From positions 10,700,255 through 10,764,254 of the forward strand of contig OZ025217.1 in the NCBI GenBank assembly GCA_964019055.1: a stretch of DNA of 64,000 nucleotides. Reading direction: 5' to 3'. Position numbers and translations under genes: made by a program. Positions within the stretch are counted from its first letter, which is position 1. Every line of letters starts with the position of its first letter. The DNA comes from Anthopleura xanthogrammica (lineage: Eukaryota > Cnidaria > Anthozoa > Actiniaria > Actiniidae). A model generated the notes under the pieces. That model worked only from the letters and a program-made list of their open reading frames with translations. It was not told the origin of the DNA and did not search any database. Below are positions 10,825-22,084 of the stretch, in pieces.

Positions 10825-11133
10825 GCGGATCTCACCCATAACTTAACTTACTGCGACGTGATAATGAGTATGCAGTGAGAATATATAACTATTCTCACTG
10901 CATAATTAATTAGCACGGAGCTGTATAAATTAACTCCACATACATGCCTTATTGCATAACGTCGTTCGGAGCGTCGCGAGAAGTCGAGTTTTGCCCCACC
11001 CACCCTCCCCTGGTGGCGGTGCTTTTCAGGTTCCTCTTCTCGCTGTTTACCTCATATCACAACAGTCGCGGATCTCACCCATAACTTAACTTACTGCGAC
11101 GTGATAATGAGTATGCAGTGAGAATATATAACT
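10825..11133 (+). repeat. B1-A2-B2 terminal block of the split-repeat element
   Basis: B1 (10825-10890) abuts A2 (10888-10992). A 75-bp spacer then precedes B2 (11068-11133). B1 continues into ATTCTCAC (the start of A2), whereas B2 continues into unrelated flank (AATGAATG). The divergence point therefore marks the element's right end. Confidence 0.8.
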
Positions 11134-12438
11134 AATGAATGTTCACTTTTGGGTAAACGATTGTCAATAAACGCAACTGTTTGTCGATGCCCCACCATTA
11201 ATTCCATGTTTTTGCTCTGTCTCGTAGAACATACAGACAATATAACAAGTGCACAGCTAGGGGCGAGGAACATTGACCTCACCAATCAAGGTGGCCCGTT
11301 TGCACGGCTTTACTTTTCCTCATATGTGAGTAGAGGTGTTTACTTTTTTGGAAACCTTCTGCGAACTCTCGGTAAGCAACTGCATTCCTGCATGAAACAA
11401 CAATCTAATTTGTCAGAGCCAAGAGCAATATATCAAACTAGTTGATAATCCCGTGAAATTTCACCTTTTACTTGAAAACGTGCCGACTGTCATGTCAAGA
11501 TCACGCTGGGAGGTTCATTTATGTTGTACATTTTGACACAGTTGATCGTCTTAAGGGGAAAGGGTCACGTGAGTGCAAGTCGTCTATTTGTGAGCCATTG
11601 TCCAAATACACCCAAAAATGGCTATCACTTCTACTCATTCATTAAATATACTCAAAGGTAGAATGCGGTGATGGAAGGAGAATAGTTATCATCAAGGTAC
11701 TCTCTTGCTCATTGAAACATTTGCTATAAATTATATATGGTTCTTTTATTTTTCAGAACAGACCCGTTCTATCACAGGCAACATAAGATCATCAGGTTGG
11801 TGTAGGTTTTCACTTTATTCCACAATATTTTCAATTAATAATGCCACTGTTCATCTAAGGAGTGGTTAATATACGAGCCTCCATCTATAGCTAGGATAGA
11901 ACAATGAGGCATTCTCACCATCTCTTGATGCATGCAAAGTATACCCACGTGACTATGACTTGCATGCATAATTTAGTACATTCAAATTACTTTGAATAGA
12001 CCTGGTCCCTTGCAGCACGTCGGAAGACAGCTCAATTTGGAGGACAAACAATAGGTTTCCAATTCTCAGGAGATTGAAATTCTGTTGTTTTGTCCTCTAA
12101 ATTGAGTTGCTTTGACGTCACGTAAAAGAGGTCTATAACTGATGACCGGTTCCTAAAAAAGACTTGAAGCTTACCTGAAGCAGAGCTCCCCCGGTAAGCT
12201 GATGATATGTCAGTCCATGCTATAAATGTTCTAACAATTTTATAGTTGTGTGATACTAAAATCCAATTTTGAGATTTTCGTATCATGGCTTAATATTCTT
12301 TCTTTAAATTTGTATTTACAATTTTTGTTAATTCAGTAGTCATGTGCGTTTCAGCACATAGGAAGTCAACACTGATTGTTTTTGACTTTGCGACTTTACA
12401 TTTGGGGTGGAGTTCTTTTATTTCTGCCCTTAGATCTG
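11134..12438. other. No confident gene; possible exon at ~11240 and one MITE
   Basis: An acceptor-like CTCTGTCTCGTAG at about 11227 precedes an open frame of about 70 codons (start EHTDNITSAQLGARN on the plus strand), but I recognise no domain and no clean donor. The rest is AT-rich without features, apart from a palindromic MITE at 12000-12135. Confidence 0.4.
12000..12135. mobile_element. Palindromic MITE, CAGCTCAATTTGGAGGAC family
   Basis: A near-complete palindrome: TGCAGCACGTCGGAAGACAG then CTCAATTTGGAGGACAAA on the left, with inverted TTTGTCCTCTAAATTGAGTT and GACGTCACGT on the right. Related copies lie at 5232-5597 (split), 22730-22858, 30083-30205, 40851-40985 and, truncated, 56152-56213. 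Confidence 0.8.
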
Positions 12439-12439
12439 C

Positions 12440-13100
12440 ATACTTTTCCTTCTTGTGTGATGTTCTGTTATTGATCTCTACTGGAGTGCATATTGTTCCC
12501 TCTTGTGTGATGTTCTGTTATTGATCTCTACTGGAGTGCATATTGTTTCCTCTTGTGTGATGTTCTGTTATTGATCTCTACTGGAGTGCATACTGTTCCC
12601 TCTTGTGTGATGTTCTGTTATTGATCTCTACTGGAGTGCATACTGTTCCCTCTTGTGTGATGTTCTGTTATTGATCTCTACTGGAGTGCATATTGTTCCC
12701 TCTTGTGTGATGTTCTGTTATTGATCTCTACTGGAGTGCATACTGTTCCCTCTTGTGTGATGTTCTGTTATTGATCTCTACTGGAGTGCATATTGTTCCC
12801 TCTTGTGTGATGTTCTGTTATTGATCTCTACTGGAGTGCATACTGTTCCCTCTTGTGTGATGTTCTGTTATTGATCTCTACTGGAGTGCATACTGTTCCC
12901 TCTTGTGTGATGTTCTGTTATTGATCTCTACTGGAGTGCATATTGTTCCCTCTTGTGTGATGTTCTGTTATTGATCTCTACTGGAGTGCATACTGTTCCC
13001 TCTTGTGTGATGTTCTGTTATTGATCTCTACTGGAGTGCATACTGTTCCCTCTTGTGTGATGTTCTGTTATTGATCTCTACTGAAGTGCATATTGTTCCT
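12440..13100. repeat. 50-bp minisatellite, 13 copies
   Basis: The unit contains TCTTGTGTGATGTTCTGTTA then TTGATCTCTACTGGAGTGCA and recurs every 50 bp exactly (starts 12451, 12501, ... 13051). Copies are almost identical: the variable sites are a T/C in TATTG/TACTG and a few single changes. It lies just 3' of the NLR gene and is a likely VNTR. Confidence 0.95.
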
Positions 13101-13136
13101 TTGATTATAAACCATTCATTTGCTTGTCTGCCTTAG

Positions 13137-13300
13137 TTGTTTGCTTCTTTCTTCAGTCTTGTTGTTGTGGTTGTTGTTGTTGTTGTTGTTATTCTTCTTC
13201 TTCTCAGTTGTTCTTGCTCTTGCTATTGTTCTAGCTTGCTCTTGCTCTTGTTCTTCTTCTTGTTCTTCTTGTTCTCGTTCTTATTCATACTGAATTCAGC
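13137..13300. repeat. GTT/CTT-rich low-complexity tract
   Basis: Runs of (TTG)n then (TTC)n and CTTGCTCTTGCT-like repeats beyond the end of the NLR coding sequence. The open frame through it is a compositional artefact. Confidence 0.85.
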
Positions 13301-13374
13301 AACAAGTATTCTTTCTTCTTGCAACTATCTGATTGTATCGATTACTAGATGTAACTCACCTTTTCCATGCAGGT

Positions 13375-16300
13375 TCATAACTTTAAGTAAAAACCAGGCT
13401 TATGTTTCTCAATTAGAGCACTCAGTGACTTTTTACATTCATCTGTGACATTGTTTTTGCTCATTACCAGCCTGGTCAGCTTACAGCTCGGATGTAAGAG
13501 TGATTTACAAAGTAACTCCGCTCCCACATCACTTATCTCATTGTAGTTTAAGTACAGCCTTGCCAGCTGACATCTTTGGTCTGTTAAGGAATGACCAAGT
13601 ATGGCAGCTGTTTTGTCAGTCAGTTTGTTCTCATTCAAAGATAAGTAGGTTAGTTTGCTTTTGACTAACAGTTCGCCCAAACATGGCGCACAATCATCCG
13701 TCAAACCACAGTCATAAGTTTCAATTTCTGCTACACTGCAGAAATCATTCTTCAGCGAGTTAGAAATTCGTTGGAAACCAGTCAAAGATAGCGTCGACAT
13801 TCCGATGTACAATGTCTTGAGCGTCAATGTGGGCTTTTTTCGAAGTACAGCTAGTGTCTTCTTGTTTTTCGTCTGGAATTCCTCCAAGGAACTGAAAGTA
13901 TCAAGCAGAAATGATACCAAGACACAGTCGACATCGGTGATGCCAAGGAAGACAATGCTACCATCTTCGCAATATCGTTGGTACTGATTTTCAACAACTG
14001 TCTTGGCAAATTCCTTGTCTTTGAATTCGTAGAGACACTTGGCTGTCAAAAGCTGTTTTTGATCCTTTCTTAGGCTTGGATGGGTTTTAATCCAATTGAC
14101 CAGCTTCTCCAGAAGTTTTCTGTCCTTACCCAAGGACATGACTCCAGCCATGAACTGGCAAATCATTCCGGTTGCCATGTTTTTGGTCGGCATATTTCTC
14201 TCCTTTACAAACCAAAGTGCGGCTAGGTACTCATGAAGGATCAAATGAGTAAAACTGAAGTTATTTGCAACTTCAAAGGCAGAAATTCTGAAGGTTGGAC
14301 CACACTGAAGTAGACCACTTGCTTTGAGATTTTCAATTTCTCGTCGTGTTAGACCAAAACTCTCCATATCTTGTATGCTAAAAGAGAGCTTGTTCTCTAT
14401 AAGCAGTTTAGCAGCGAGCTTTGAAATCTTGTCCAAAACTTTTTCTTGAAATGGCGACACAGTTGCATCTCCGAGGCTTTGTGAGTTAGAATGACGCCTC
14501 TTTTGAAACATCTGAAGAAGTGAAGACCCTAGCAACTCTGTGCCGCTTGCCCTTCTGTCTTCTAGTAGCCTGGAGTGACGGCCCTTTAGCTCAGAATGAT
14601 GCTTCTGCACAAACACTTGAATGACTTCACTGCATAAATCAGTAACTGTGACTGGTAAGGTTTGGAAGTGGTTTTTGGATTGAACCTGCCATTCCATGAA
14701 CCAACACATCAGAAAACACAGAACTGGGATGTGAGCAAAGCTGACAAGGTTTTCATTCCCCATGATGTGCCCTTGTATGATGTTCTTGACTTCTTCGTCT
14801 GCTTGAAAATACTTTTCGATGTATTCTTTCACTTGTTTGGAGGAGAACCCGGTGATTTCAACGTATTCGTCAAAACTAACATCCCCCAATTCGTCCGCTT
14901 CAGCAGGCCGTGATGTCATCAAAACCACCGATTCTCTCATTATTTTGCTTTTGATCAGCTTAGAACATATTGCAGAAACAGGCATCCTAATCCGTGGATC
15001 GTTCGGGTACTTCTCCTCGGATTTATTGACAATGTCATCCCGCTTCGAGTACTCATCGTAGCCATCCAAGATGACAAGGATCTTTTCCTGATGATGCAAA
15101 ATGTACTCAAACAGCACGTTGTCTACCAAAGAGTATTCTTCCAGTAGCGAAGAACGGTTTAAAAGTTCCATCAAGTTAAAAGTATCGTCTTCATGAAAAC
15201 TCAACTGTCGAAAAGTTAACAAGTAAGCAAACTTGAAGTCGGGGGTTTCAGATTTTGAGTCTTCGTCAAACAATCTGTTGCGCGCCCAATCTCGAATCAA
15301 CTTTTGGCAAAAAAGGGTCTTCCCTATCCCGGGTTTCCCTATGACAAGGATAGTCTTAGGGTTTAGTTTCCCTGGGTGGTTAGCACCAGTAAAAATATCT
15401 TGGCATCTTTGGACAGGAATCCCAAACGCTTTACCGTACCAATCTAGCTGTTCATTCCTGGGTTCTTCTCCCTTCTCGTGTATGAGTGGTTTTCTGCCGT
15501 ACTGTATGACAAGGCTGGTAAAGATGTCGTCTGTTTTGGTGCTTGGCATCATGTGAAAGGCCACAGGCTTTATTTGCAACTCAGTGTGCCATCTAGTTGT
15601 AGTTTTCAAGTTATAGGATTTTTCTAATAAATGAAGAAGAACATTCGTGAGAGCTGAGGTAGCCTAAGGGTGCCCTTGCCTCTGGCTTTAGGGGTTATTG
15701 GCTCGATTTTTGTACTCGGCATCATATATGAGCGCTGAGTTTTTTTTTTGTTTTTTTTTAAGAGTTTGTTTGCTTTCTTCTTGATTCGAGAATTTTACTG
15801 TGGTTTTCCTTCCTTCACAAAATCCTAAGATGCTAAATTCCAATTAAGTCTGTGAGTTAGCCGACCCCTGACCTATACATCAACCCAGAGAGGTTGTTTC
15901 AAGGGATCGGAGATGGCGGGTAGGAAGAAATTCCGAATCCAACTATGATCATGTAACAGCGAGGATATGGAAATTTGTACATACCTCCTATTTTTAGTAC
16001 ATAGTTGTTTTGCATGTCAGGCCCAGAGCTCAGAGAACTAAGACCTACATAACTGTAAAAATAATTTTATCTAACATCAGTTTTTTGTGTCGGACTGGAA
16101 GAGAAGAGGAAGGTTGGTGAGGGGAAGAGAAGAGAAGAGAAGAGAAGAGAAGAGAAGAGAAGAGAAGAGAAGAGAAGAGAAGAGAAGAGAAGAGAAGAGA
16201 AGAGAAGAGAAGAGAAGAGAAGAGAAGAGGGAAAGGAAGAGAAGAAAAAAAGAGAGTAGAGAGTGGAAAGGAGAGAAGAAAAGATACTGGACAGGAAATG

Positions 16301-17481
16301 AAGGATAAAGAGAAGAAAGGTAAGAAACGAAAAGAGAAGAAAAGTTACAGAAACAAAAAAGGCCAAGATCAAATCGCCAAAGAAGTACTCACTTTACAGA
16401 CGAAGCCTGGTTTCCTGCTACACACTGTGCATTGTCTTTTACTGTAATGCTGTAACGTGTGACAGATGTTGCTACTTTTTCCTCTGAAAACAGAAGATAT
16501 ATGGTTGCTTATACGACGTCTAGGAAAGGTACACTTTTATTGATTTTATTTTGAACTTTTGGGTGGGTACGGTGGGAATTTTTTTGTTTTGATTTTTTCG
16601 ATTTTTATACTAGAAATGTTATGTATTGAACCTGGACCATTGCATTGGGGATTCACTTATATATGTTGAAGTTGGTCTTCCTGTGTTAAATAATAACCGT
16701 TCTTACCAGGAGACTGTGGACCATCAGAACGAACAGTTCGTTCTAAGACTTCTCTTACTTCGTCTATTTTGACTGCTATCCTTTTCTCTGCTTCATCTAA
16801 TTTCTCTGAAATCTTTTCCTCTTCTTTGTCTAGTTTTTCAATCACTCTATCTTCTGTTTCTTTAATGCAAGTCTTCAAATTCTTTTCGTAATCTTGCCAT
16901 TCTTCCAATATCCTTACACAGGAAGCTTCCTCCACCTCATCGATTGGAGCAACTTTCAACCTTTCAACTTCAGTTTCATATCGGGGTCCGCCAAGCCTCG
17001 AAAGAACGCTTCCAATTTCGCTCCAGTAAGTCTCAAAATCTTTATCATCGATCGAGGTTTCTGAAATATGCGCGAAGATGTTATTTCTGTAGAATTTCAA
17101 GCGCACTAGGTCAGCTTCTCTCGTGATGTCAGAATATACAGGGAGCTTGTCCCATCCTGTGGATGGTGAAACCAGACTACAAATGTTTCGAAGAAGCAGA
17201 AATAACAGTGTAATGTCAAAATCCGATGACGAAACTTGAGTTGCTGAACTCACACTAGGATACAGATGTTGCCATTGTTGAGTTGTTACGACCCTTTTAC
17301 CTCTCAAATTCTTTAGTGTGGTATGAATGGTTGGCGAGTGTAGTACGCTGTACAGTGAAGCTTGTGGGTGGATTTTGTCGAAAACATCTTTAAGTACTCG
17401 GGTTCCTCCATCAATCAGCAGCCTACATAAGCGTACGAAGTTGGTCTTTTCTTTCGTAGAACATGATATTGGGGTTGCCAT
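13375..17481 (-). CDS. NLR-type immune receptor: HEPN (DZIP3-like) - coiled coil - NACHT - LRR
   Basis: The 5' coding exon (17481-16707; acceptor CATTTTTAG at 17492, ATG at 17481) encodes a DZIP3-type HEPN domain with the HEPN motif RNNIFAH, then a Glu/Lys-rich coiled coil of about 90 residues. Its donor GTAAGA is phase 1. The large 3' exon (about 15653-13375) carries a NACHT NTPase: Walker A GKPGIGKT and Walker B LVILDGYDE, about 80 residues apart, followed by helical NACHT-associated regions. The last ~140 residues are ribonuclease-inhibitor-type LRRs (LTYLSLNENKLTD, LARLYLNYNEISD, LTRLVMSKNNVTD) before the stop. The exons join in phase as G|CT at a CTACCTCAG acceptor. An alternative route includes a small exon (16483-16398). 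NACHT-LRR proteins act as cytoplasmic sensors that oligomerise on ATP binding, and cnidarian genomes carry many; the ligand is unknown. The reading frame is intact. A 5' non-coding exon is likely because the ATG follows an acceptor by 10 nt. Confidence 0.85.
16118..16232. repeat. (AAGAG)n pentanucleotide microsatellite
   Basis: More than 20 perfect copies of AAGAG within an intron of the NLR gene. Translated frames through it are artefacts. Confidence 0.95.
16398..16483 (-). other. Candidate small exon between the HEPN and NACHT exons of the NLR gene
   Basis: Bounded by acceptor CTTCTGTTTTCAG and donor TCT|GTAAAG. It continues the HEPN exon in phase (G|AG) and, joined at phase 0 to an acceptor at 15664 (CCCTTAG|GCTACC), keeps the NACHT frame. 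It encodes EEKVATSVTRYSITVKDN followed by AQCVAGNQASS. The stronger donor four codons context later (AAA|GTGAGT) does not keep frame. If real, it adds a short beta-prone linker with a loosely RHIM-like V-x-G-N; that resemblance is weak. Confidence 0.4.
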
Positions 17482-17491
17482 TAATCGCGGC

Positions 17492-18380
17492 CTAAAAATG
17501 TGAAACCAAATGAAAAGTAAATATTGCGGAAGCCATTCGGATGTGGATAACCAATCGGCCGGAGACAGGCCGTTTCTTTTCATTAAACTCTTCAAAAATA
17601 AAATGAATAAAATGTATTTAAGCTCTGTTGAGAATAAGGAGAAAGGAAGAATGTATGAATAAATGAAAGAAAGAAATAAGGGAAGAAAGCAGGAAAGAAA
17701 GAAAGAAAGAAAGAGAATGAAAGAAAGAAAGAGAGAACGACCGGACGGACGGACGAAAGAAATGAACAAAAACATCCGCAAGTCTATGAATATTAAAATA
17801 AAAATTGAATATGGGCTTCAAGACATTCACCTGGTGATAAAAACCTTGAGTTGCTCATTAAACACTTGTGACGTCAATACATTTTATTCCTGTTCGACCA
17901 AATTAATTGCCTGAATCGTTTATCTTTTAAGCGTGTTACCTCTTTATTCAAAAAAGAAACCTCGAAGAAATATTTTCGAGGGGAAAAATATGTCCAATTC
18001 GTTTGATAAGGAAAGAATATTTTTTTGTGATGTGATGAAACATGAAAGTGTTACATACCCCGGGGTTACATATAATGTACAGTAAGATCAAAATATTCCA
18101 ATGTAACTAGTTCTATGTTAGTGAAAAGAAAGGAAAAGGAATGAAATATAGGAACATACATAAGCTAGTGAAAATCTACATACATCATTTGGAATCATTA
18201 AAAAAATCAGTGAATCGATTTTAGGTGTTTTTGAAGGAAAAGTCAATTTTTCAGTCAACCAGCAATCTGAAGGCGTAATCGTTTTTATTTCCAACACCTT
18301 CGTGAATCCTGCTAAATAATTTATTAATCACATTGATGATTGTCGGTATTTAGTAATCAATACAATACCTTATTGTTGAC
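17492..18380. other. No coding feature; upstream of the NLR gene
   Basis: Contains a GAAA/AGAAAG-rich microsatellite (about 17655-17760). It presumably holds the promoter or a 5' non-coding exon of the NLR gene, but none can be pinpointed. It ends at the breakpoint of the tandem duplication that follows. Confidence 0.5.
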
Positions 18381-19575
18381 GTGGTCCGTTGTTCGACCGA
18401 GAGACGCGAGAAGATGGCTTCTTTTATTTATTTTGTAGGCGATGGCAAGCAGCGGAAGCGCTCATGCTTACTAAATGTCTAACGCTTGAGCCTGCTTTTA
18501 AAGCTATCAGCGGTATACCACATACTCAATAATATCTGGTTGGGTTGCCTGTGGTTTAGTCTAGAAGTCTTTGATAGCCATTTGTTTGTTATTGATTGGG
18601 AGGGGGGTCCAGAATTTTTTATACTCCACAAACAACAGGGCTAAGTGAGACAAAATGCACTTTAGGGGGAGGGGCCACGAAAATTTGGCCAAGTGAAAAT
18701 CAAAATGTACCACCCCCCACCCCTCCCTGTAAATAATGAGTGTGGTCACTTAGTTGTTTTCTGTGTAGCTTCCCAATAAACTATAAACTGGATAGTCAAT
18801 AGAACGTTATTTATTATACACAGCATGGGGAGCCTTTGTTTTCGTATTTCCTATTCACCACTTTCAGATTCCCATAATACTTTGCGTTTTTGGGGGGCAA
18901 CAATAGCAAAAATTATTTGAAAATTCAAAAATTCTATGGGAATGTGAAAGTGGTACATTAAACTTCTGTCTACTGACAAAATATGAGGTCTAAAAGATTT
19001 CAAAATTTGGGTTGCCTGTGTTTGCTGGATAGTATAAGTGGGATCCCTGTGGTTCTTTGTGTGTACTTGTATGAAATCACGGTGACGAAAATCAACATTT
19101 TCCATCATAAATACACGGAAAAAATGCCGGTTTATCGATTTATCAAGTAAGCTTATCTTCATATTTTGTACTTCTTTCATTTTTGAGGTTCATATTTTCA
19201 TTTGGACGGATGCACTTAACGGTTTCTTTCTTCGTGGGAAGGCGACCTCTAAATTGCCTCGTACCTTAAAACTTGAATTTGACCAAGTTCTTGAACTAAG
19301 AAACTTTATACTTAAATTTAGAAACTTTTGTTCTTAGCATAACTGAGAATTATCATTTTAAGAAACAGAATACTTGATTCAAGATATGTCTTTCCATTAG
19401 TCATGTGAATGTTCTTATTTCAAGAAAATGATTATCTTAGAATAAATTGAGGAAATTTTGGGCTATCCCTTTTTATGTGCAGTCAGGTATGCATGCCAAA
19501 TTACCATACAAACTTTAAATTTTTAACCTATTTTAATTTTTTTATATAATAAGGACATTTTAATTTTCGGCCAGT

Positions 19576-19930
19576 GTCAATAGCATGCATGATCTAGGTT
19601 GCCTAAAAATGCCTCTTTTATGTCTCCATCTGCAATATATTCGAAAGTGCTGGTGCATCTTAAAAACGGTCTCTTTGGAAACCAAAGCAATATGGGAAGC
19701 ACAGGTGGCATAGCGCTGAGAGCGCTTGCCTCTCACCAAGGTGACCCGGGTTCGAGCCCTGCTGGGCTCGGTGTCGTATGTGAGTAGAGTTGTTTGTTGG
19801 TTCTCTCCTGTGCTTCAAGGATTTTTCTGGGTTCTCCGGTTTTTTCTCCCTCCTCAAAAATCAACTTCTAAATTCCAATTGAAATGCAGTGGAGGAAGAG
19901 CCACTCGGTGGATTCCACTGTTAATTCTCA
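19576..19930 (+). mobile_element. tRNA-derived SINE insertion (unit 1 only)
   Basis: The head resembles a tRNA gene: A-box-like TGGCATAGCGCTGAGAGC and a perfect B box GGGTTCGAGCCC (19748-19759). The body includes GTCGTATGTGAGTAGAGTTG and TCTCTCCTGTGCTTCAAGG, and the tail ends in a T/A-rich tract. Unit 2 of the duplication has the uninterrupted site (CGGCCAG then TTTTTTTATTTAATAGG). Other copies lie at about 34345-34490 and 35488-35668. It is transcribed by RNA polymerase III if active. Confidence 0.8.
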
Positions 19931-20046
19931 TTTATTTTTTTATTTAATAGGTTTAAATTCTCAGGAGATTGAAATACTTTGACGTCACGTGCAAATGTGC
20001 CTCGTAAGACATATCAAATGGTATGCCATGAGAAAGCATTGTATAA

Positions 20047-20072
20047 CTAATATATATATATATATATATACA

Positions 20073-20155
<83 letters not shown>

Positions 20156-20162
20156 ATATATA
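20047..20162. repeat. (TA)n microsatellite, long in unit 1
   Basis: A TA run of about 105 bp just upstream of the DIPK1-like membrane exon. The matching run in unit 2 (about 27508-27530) is much shorter. Confidence 0.95.
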
Positions 20163-20196
20163 CTGTAATTTATCTTATTTATGGTTTTTATTCCAG

Positions 20197-21880
20197 GGTT
20201 TTCTTTAAGTGGTGTATCTTGTATGGAGTTTTTGCTGCCGTTGCTTCAGTTTTACTTCTCTATGTCTTGGATTATCATCAAATGTGTGGCAAGGATCATG
20301 TTGAAGAATTGGTATTTAATTCATGCACAATTTATTGTTAAATTTGAGGTACCTCAGGGAAATCTCAGAACAAGTAGGGAGCTCAAGGGGGGCACAAAGT
20401 CACTTCAAAACATGTGATTTAAAGTTCTATAGTTGCCCTATGTTTCTGGGGAAAACTTGGGAACACAGGCCACATCAGCCCCTGTGGGTGCTACGGTACT
20501 GAATAATGTCCTATTTGAGACCATGTGTCATTCCCTAGAGTATTATTTCTTTGTTTCAAAACAACTCAAAAAAAGAATCTTATTCCCAAGGGTCTGAAAT
20601 GGGAAAACGTGATCAATTCAATACTTAATCCTAAAATATTTTTATTTTTATTTTGTTTGTAGTGCAATCAATATGAGCAGAATATAATAGCTGGACCGCT
20701 ATGTCATGACCTCTGTCAAACCAAAACACTAACTTTTGAAACTTGTATGTCAACTCAACCAGACAAAGCTATCTATAAAGGCACATGGAAAGATAACAAA
20801 GTCATTCTTAAAATACGGAATGACATGGAACCATTTTCAATAAGCCATTTGCAAGCCAATGAGGAGGGCAAAAATTTAATCAGTGATACTGTTAAGATGC
20901 TATTTGGAGAGTGTGAAAACTGTTCTGATTTGACTGACAAGTTGGCAAGAACAGCTGATGTGAATAATGATGGACAGCTGTCACCAGCTGAGATCATAAC
21001 AATAGTCACCCTGTTGCAAACACCTGAGCCATCAATGCTGTTGATTGTTAATGATAGCAAGTACTTGCCTAAGATGTATGGCTATTGTGGCAAACTGTAT
21101 GCAGTAGAAAAACTCCCTGTTATAGCAGACAGTGTGTTTGGATACTCATGGAACCTTCTGGATTTAGCTTTATTACCTAGTGTATTAGAGCCTTTTGAAG
21201 ATATGCTGAAGCAAAATGGAGAAATCATTTACAAATCATTAACAACATTTAAAGTATTCAAACAATGGATTGCTCCATTCATAGAGGATTTCAAGTTCTT
21301 TGTGTACCAAAAGATTTTACGAGTGCGAATACCCTCATTAGAGGAACGATTTAACTTCTTTTTGTCCTTGATGGACACAGTTCTTGCTCTTTCAAGAACC
21401 CCTTATGGAAGGTTCCAGTCTTGCGATTCACATTTAGGGAACTTTGGTTTATCTGAAAGCTCTGATGTTAAAATCATTGATGGTGATCAGATACTCCCAA
21501 TACATTATCTTCAAAACATCCTAAGTCCTAAAAAATGTATACATGACCGAAACTGTAGAGTTGGGGATTTTTATGAATGTTCCAGCAAGTGTAACCAAAG
21601 CACTGGTTTTTGCACAGAAGAGCTAGAAAAACGAAATCTCCAAAATATTTGTCCAGATTCACTGGTTTCAATTTTTGGAAATATATACAAGGACTTTAAG
21701 GACCAAAATAGTACAAAATTAATTTGTCTTGAAAAAGCTATTCATGAATTGGCTTTATATTGTTATACACTGAATACAGAAAAACTAGTGTCTGAAACAA
21801 AAGAATACATTGAAATTGTCAAACAAAAATTATTGAATATTTCACATGCAGAGTTTGATAACTGCATGTCCGTGAAATAA
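20197..21880 (+). CDS. DIPK1-like: DIPK1/FAM69-type secretory-pathway kinase-like protein, copy 1 (5' exon not found)
   Basis: A membrane-anchor exon (20197-20311: VFFKWCILYGVFAAVASVLL) begins after TTTATTCCAG in phase 2 and joins the main exon (20663-21880) at TTTGTAG|TGC. The main exon encodes 405 residues and ends 4 nt before an AATAAA. Family hallmarks are the Cys-rich start (CNQYEQN.. PLCHDLCQ ..C), a nucleotide-binding-like YKGTW ... LKIR strand and an inserted canonical EF-hand loop (DVNNDGQLSPAE). The catalytic-like segment is CDSHLGNFG, followed by DGD in place of DFG; many further cysteines follow. The family is type II membrane kinase-like proteins of the ER/Golgi lumen, with substrates largely unknown. 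The frame is intact. About 13 residues differ from copy 2, including DGDQI versus DGDEL next to the metal-binding motif. The first coding exon, which must end in phase 2, was not identified. Confidence 0.85.
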
Positions 21881-22084
21881 AGTCAATAAAGAACTTTATA
21901 GTGTGACTACTATATAAAACAATGCATTCCAACTTTTACTAGTTGAGCCAATCAGATACTGGCAAAAACCAATAATTTTTGCATTTAAACATTGAGTACT
22001 ATACATACGATGCAACAAAATTATTCCAATTCCCATGAGATAAAGACAATTGTTGTAAACAACTAGGCTAATCTTTAAGGACCG

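Larger units (their letters stand above)
8603..11133 (+). mobile_element. Ngaro-like (tyrosine-recombinase type) non-autonomous retroelement with A1 ... B1-A2 ... B2 split direct repeats
   Basis: Repeat A occurs at 8603-8707 and 10888-10992 (105 bp, one mismatch; starts ACTATTCTCACTGCATAATT). Repeat B occurs at 10825-10890 and 11068-11133 (about 66 bp; starts GCGGATCTCACCCATAACTT and ends ATATATAACT). B1 runs directly into A2, sharing ACT, exactly as expected if the two element ends (B2 and A1) had been joined in a circle. The outer termini also both carry ACT. This A1-body-B1A2B2 layout is established for Ngaro and VIPER retrotransposons, which integrate by a tyrosine recombinase. The 2.1-kb body shows no recognisable RT, RNase H or recombinase frame, so this copy is probably non-autonomous and would rely on enzymes supplied by another element. 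The body holds a minisatellite and a GC-rich hairpin. Confidence 0.75.

Noticed and set aside
8603..10992. Ordinary LTR retrotransposon with 105-bp LTRs
   Set aside because: The repeats do not delimit the element: a second repeat pair (B1, B2) interlocks with A2, and no TG...CA ends, primer-binding site or target duplication is seen.
12440..13100. CRISPR-like array
   Set aside because: Exact 50-bp head-to-tail units without spacers.
13805..15556. Plus-strand frames within the NLR exon
   Set aside because: Shadows of the minus-strand NACHT-LRR coding sequence.
16067..16372. Frames rich in Arg-Glu or Ser-Leu-Phe
   Set aside because: Translation of (AAGAG)n inside an NLR intron.
19695..19765. 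tRNA gene
   Set aside because: A and B box-like sequences are present, but no cloverleaf acceptor stem closes. The segment continues into a repeated SINE body and is missing from the duplicate unit.
20773..21060. Antisense frame within the DIPK1-like gene (and 28126-28413)
   Set aside because: A shadow of the coding strand; no independent support.
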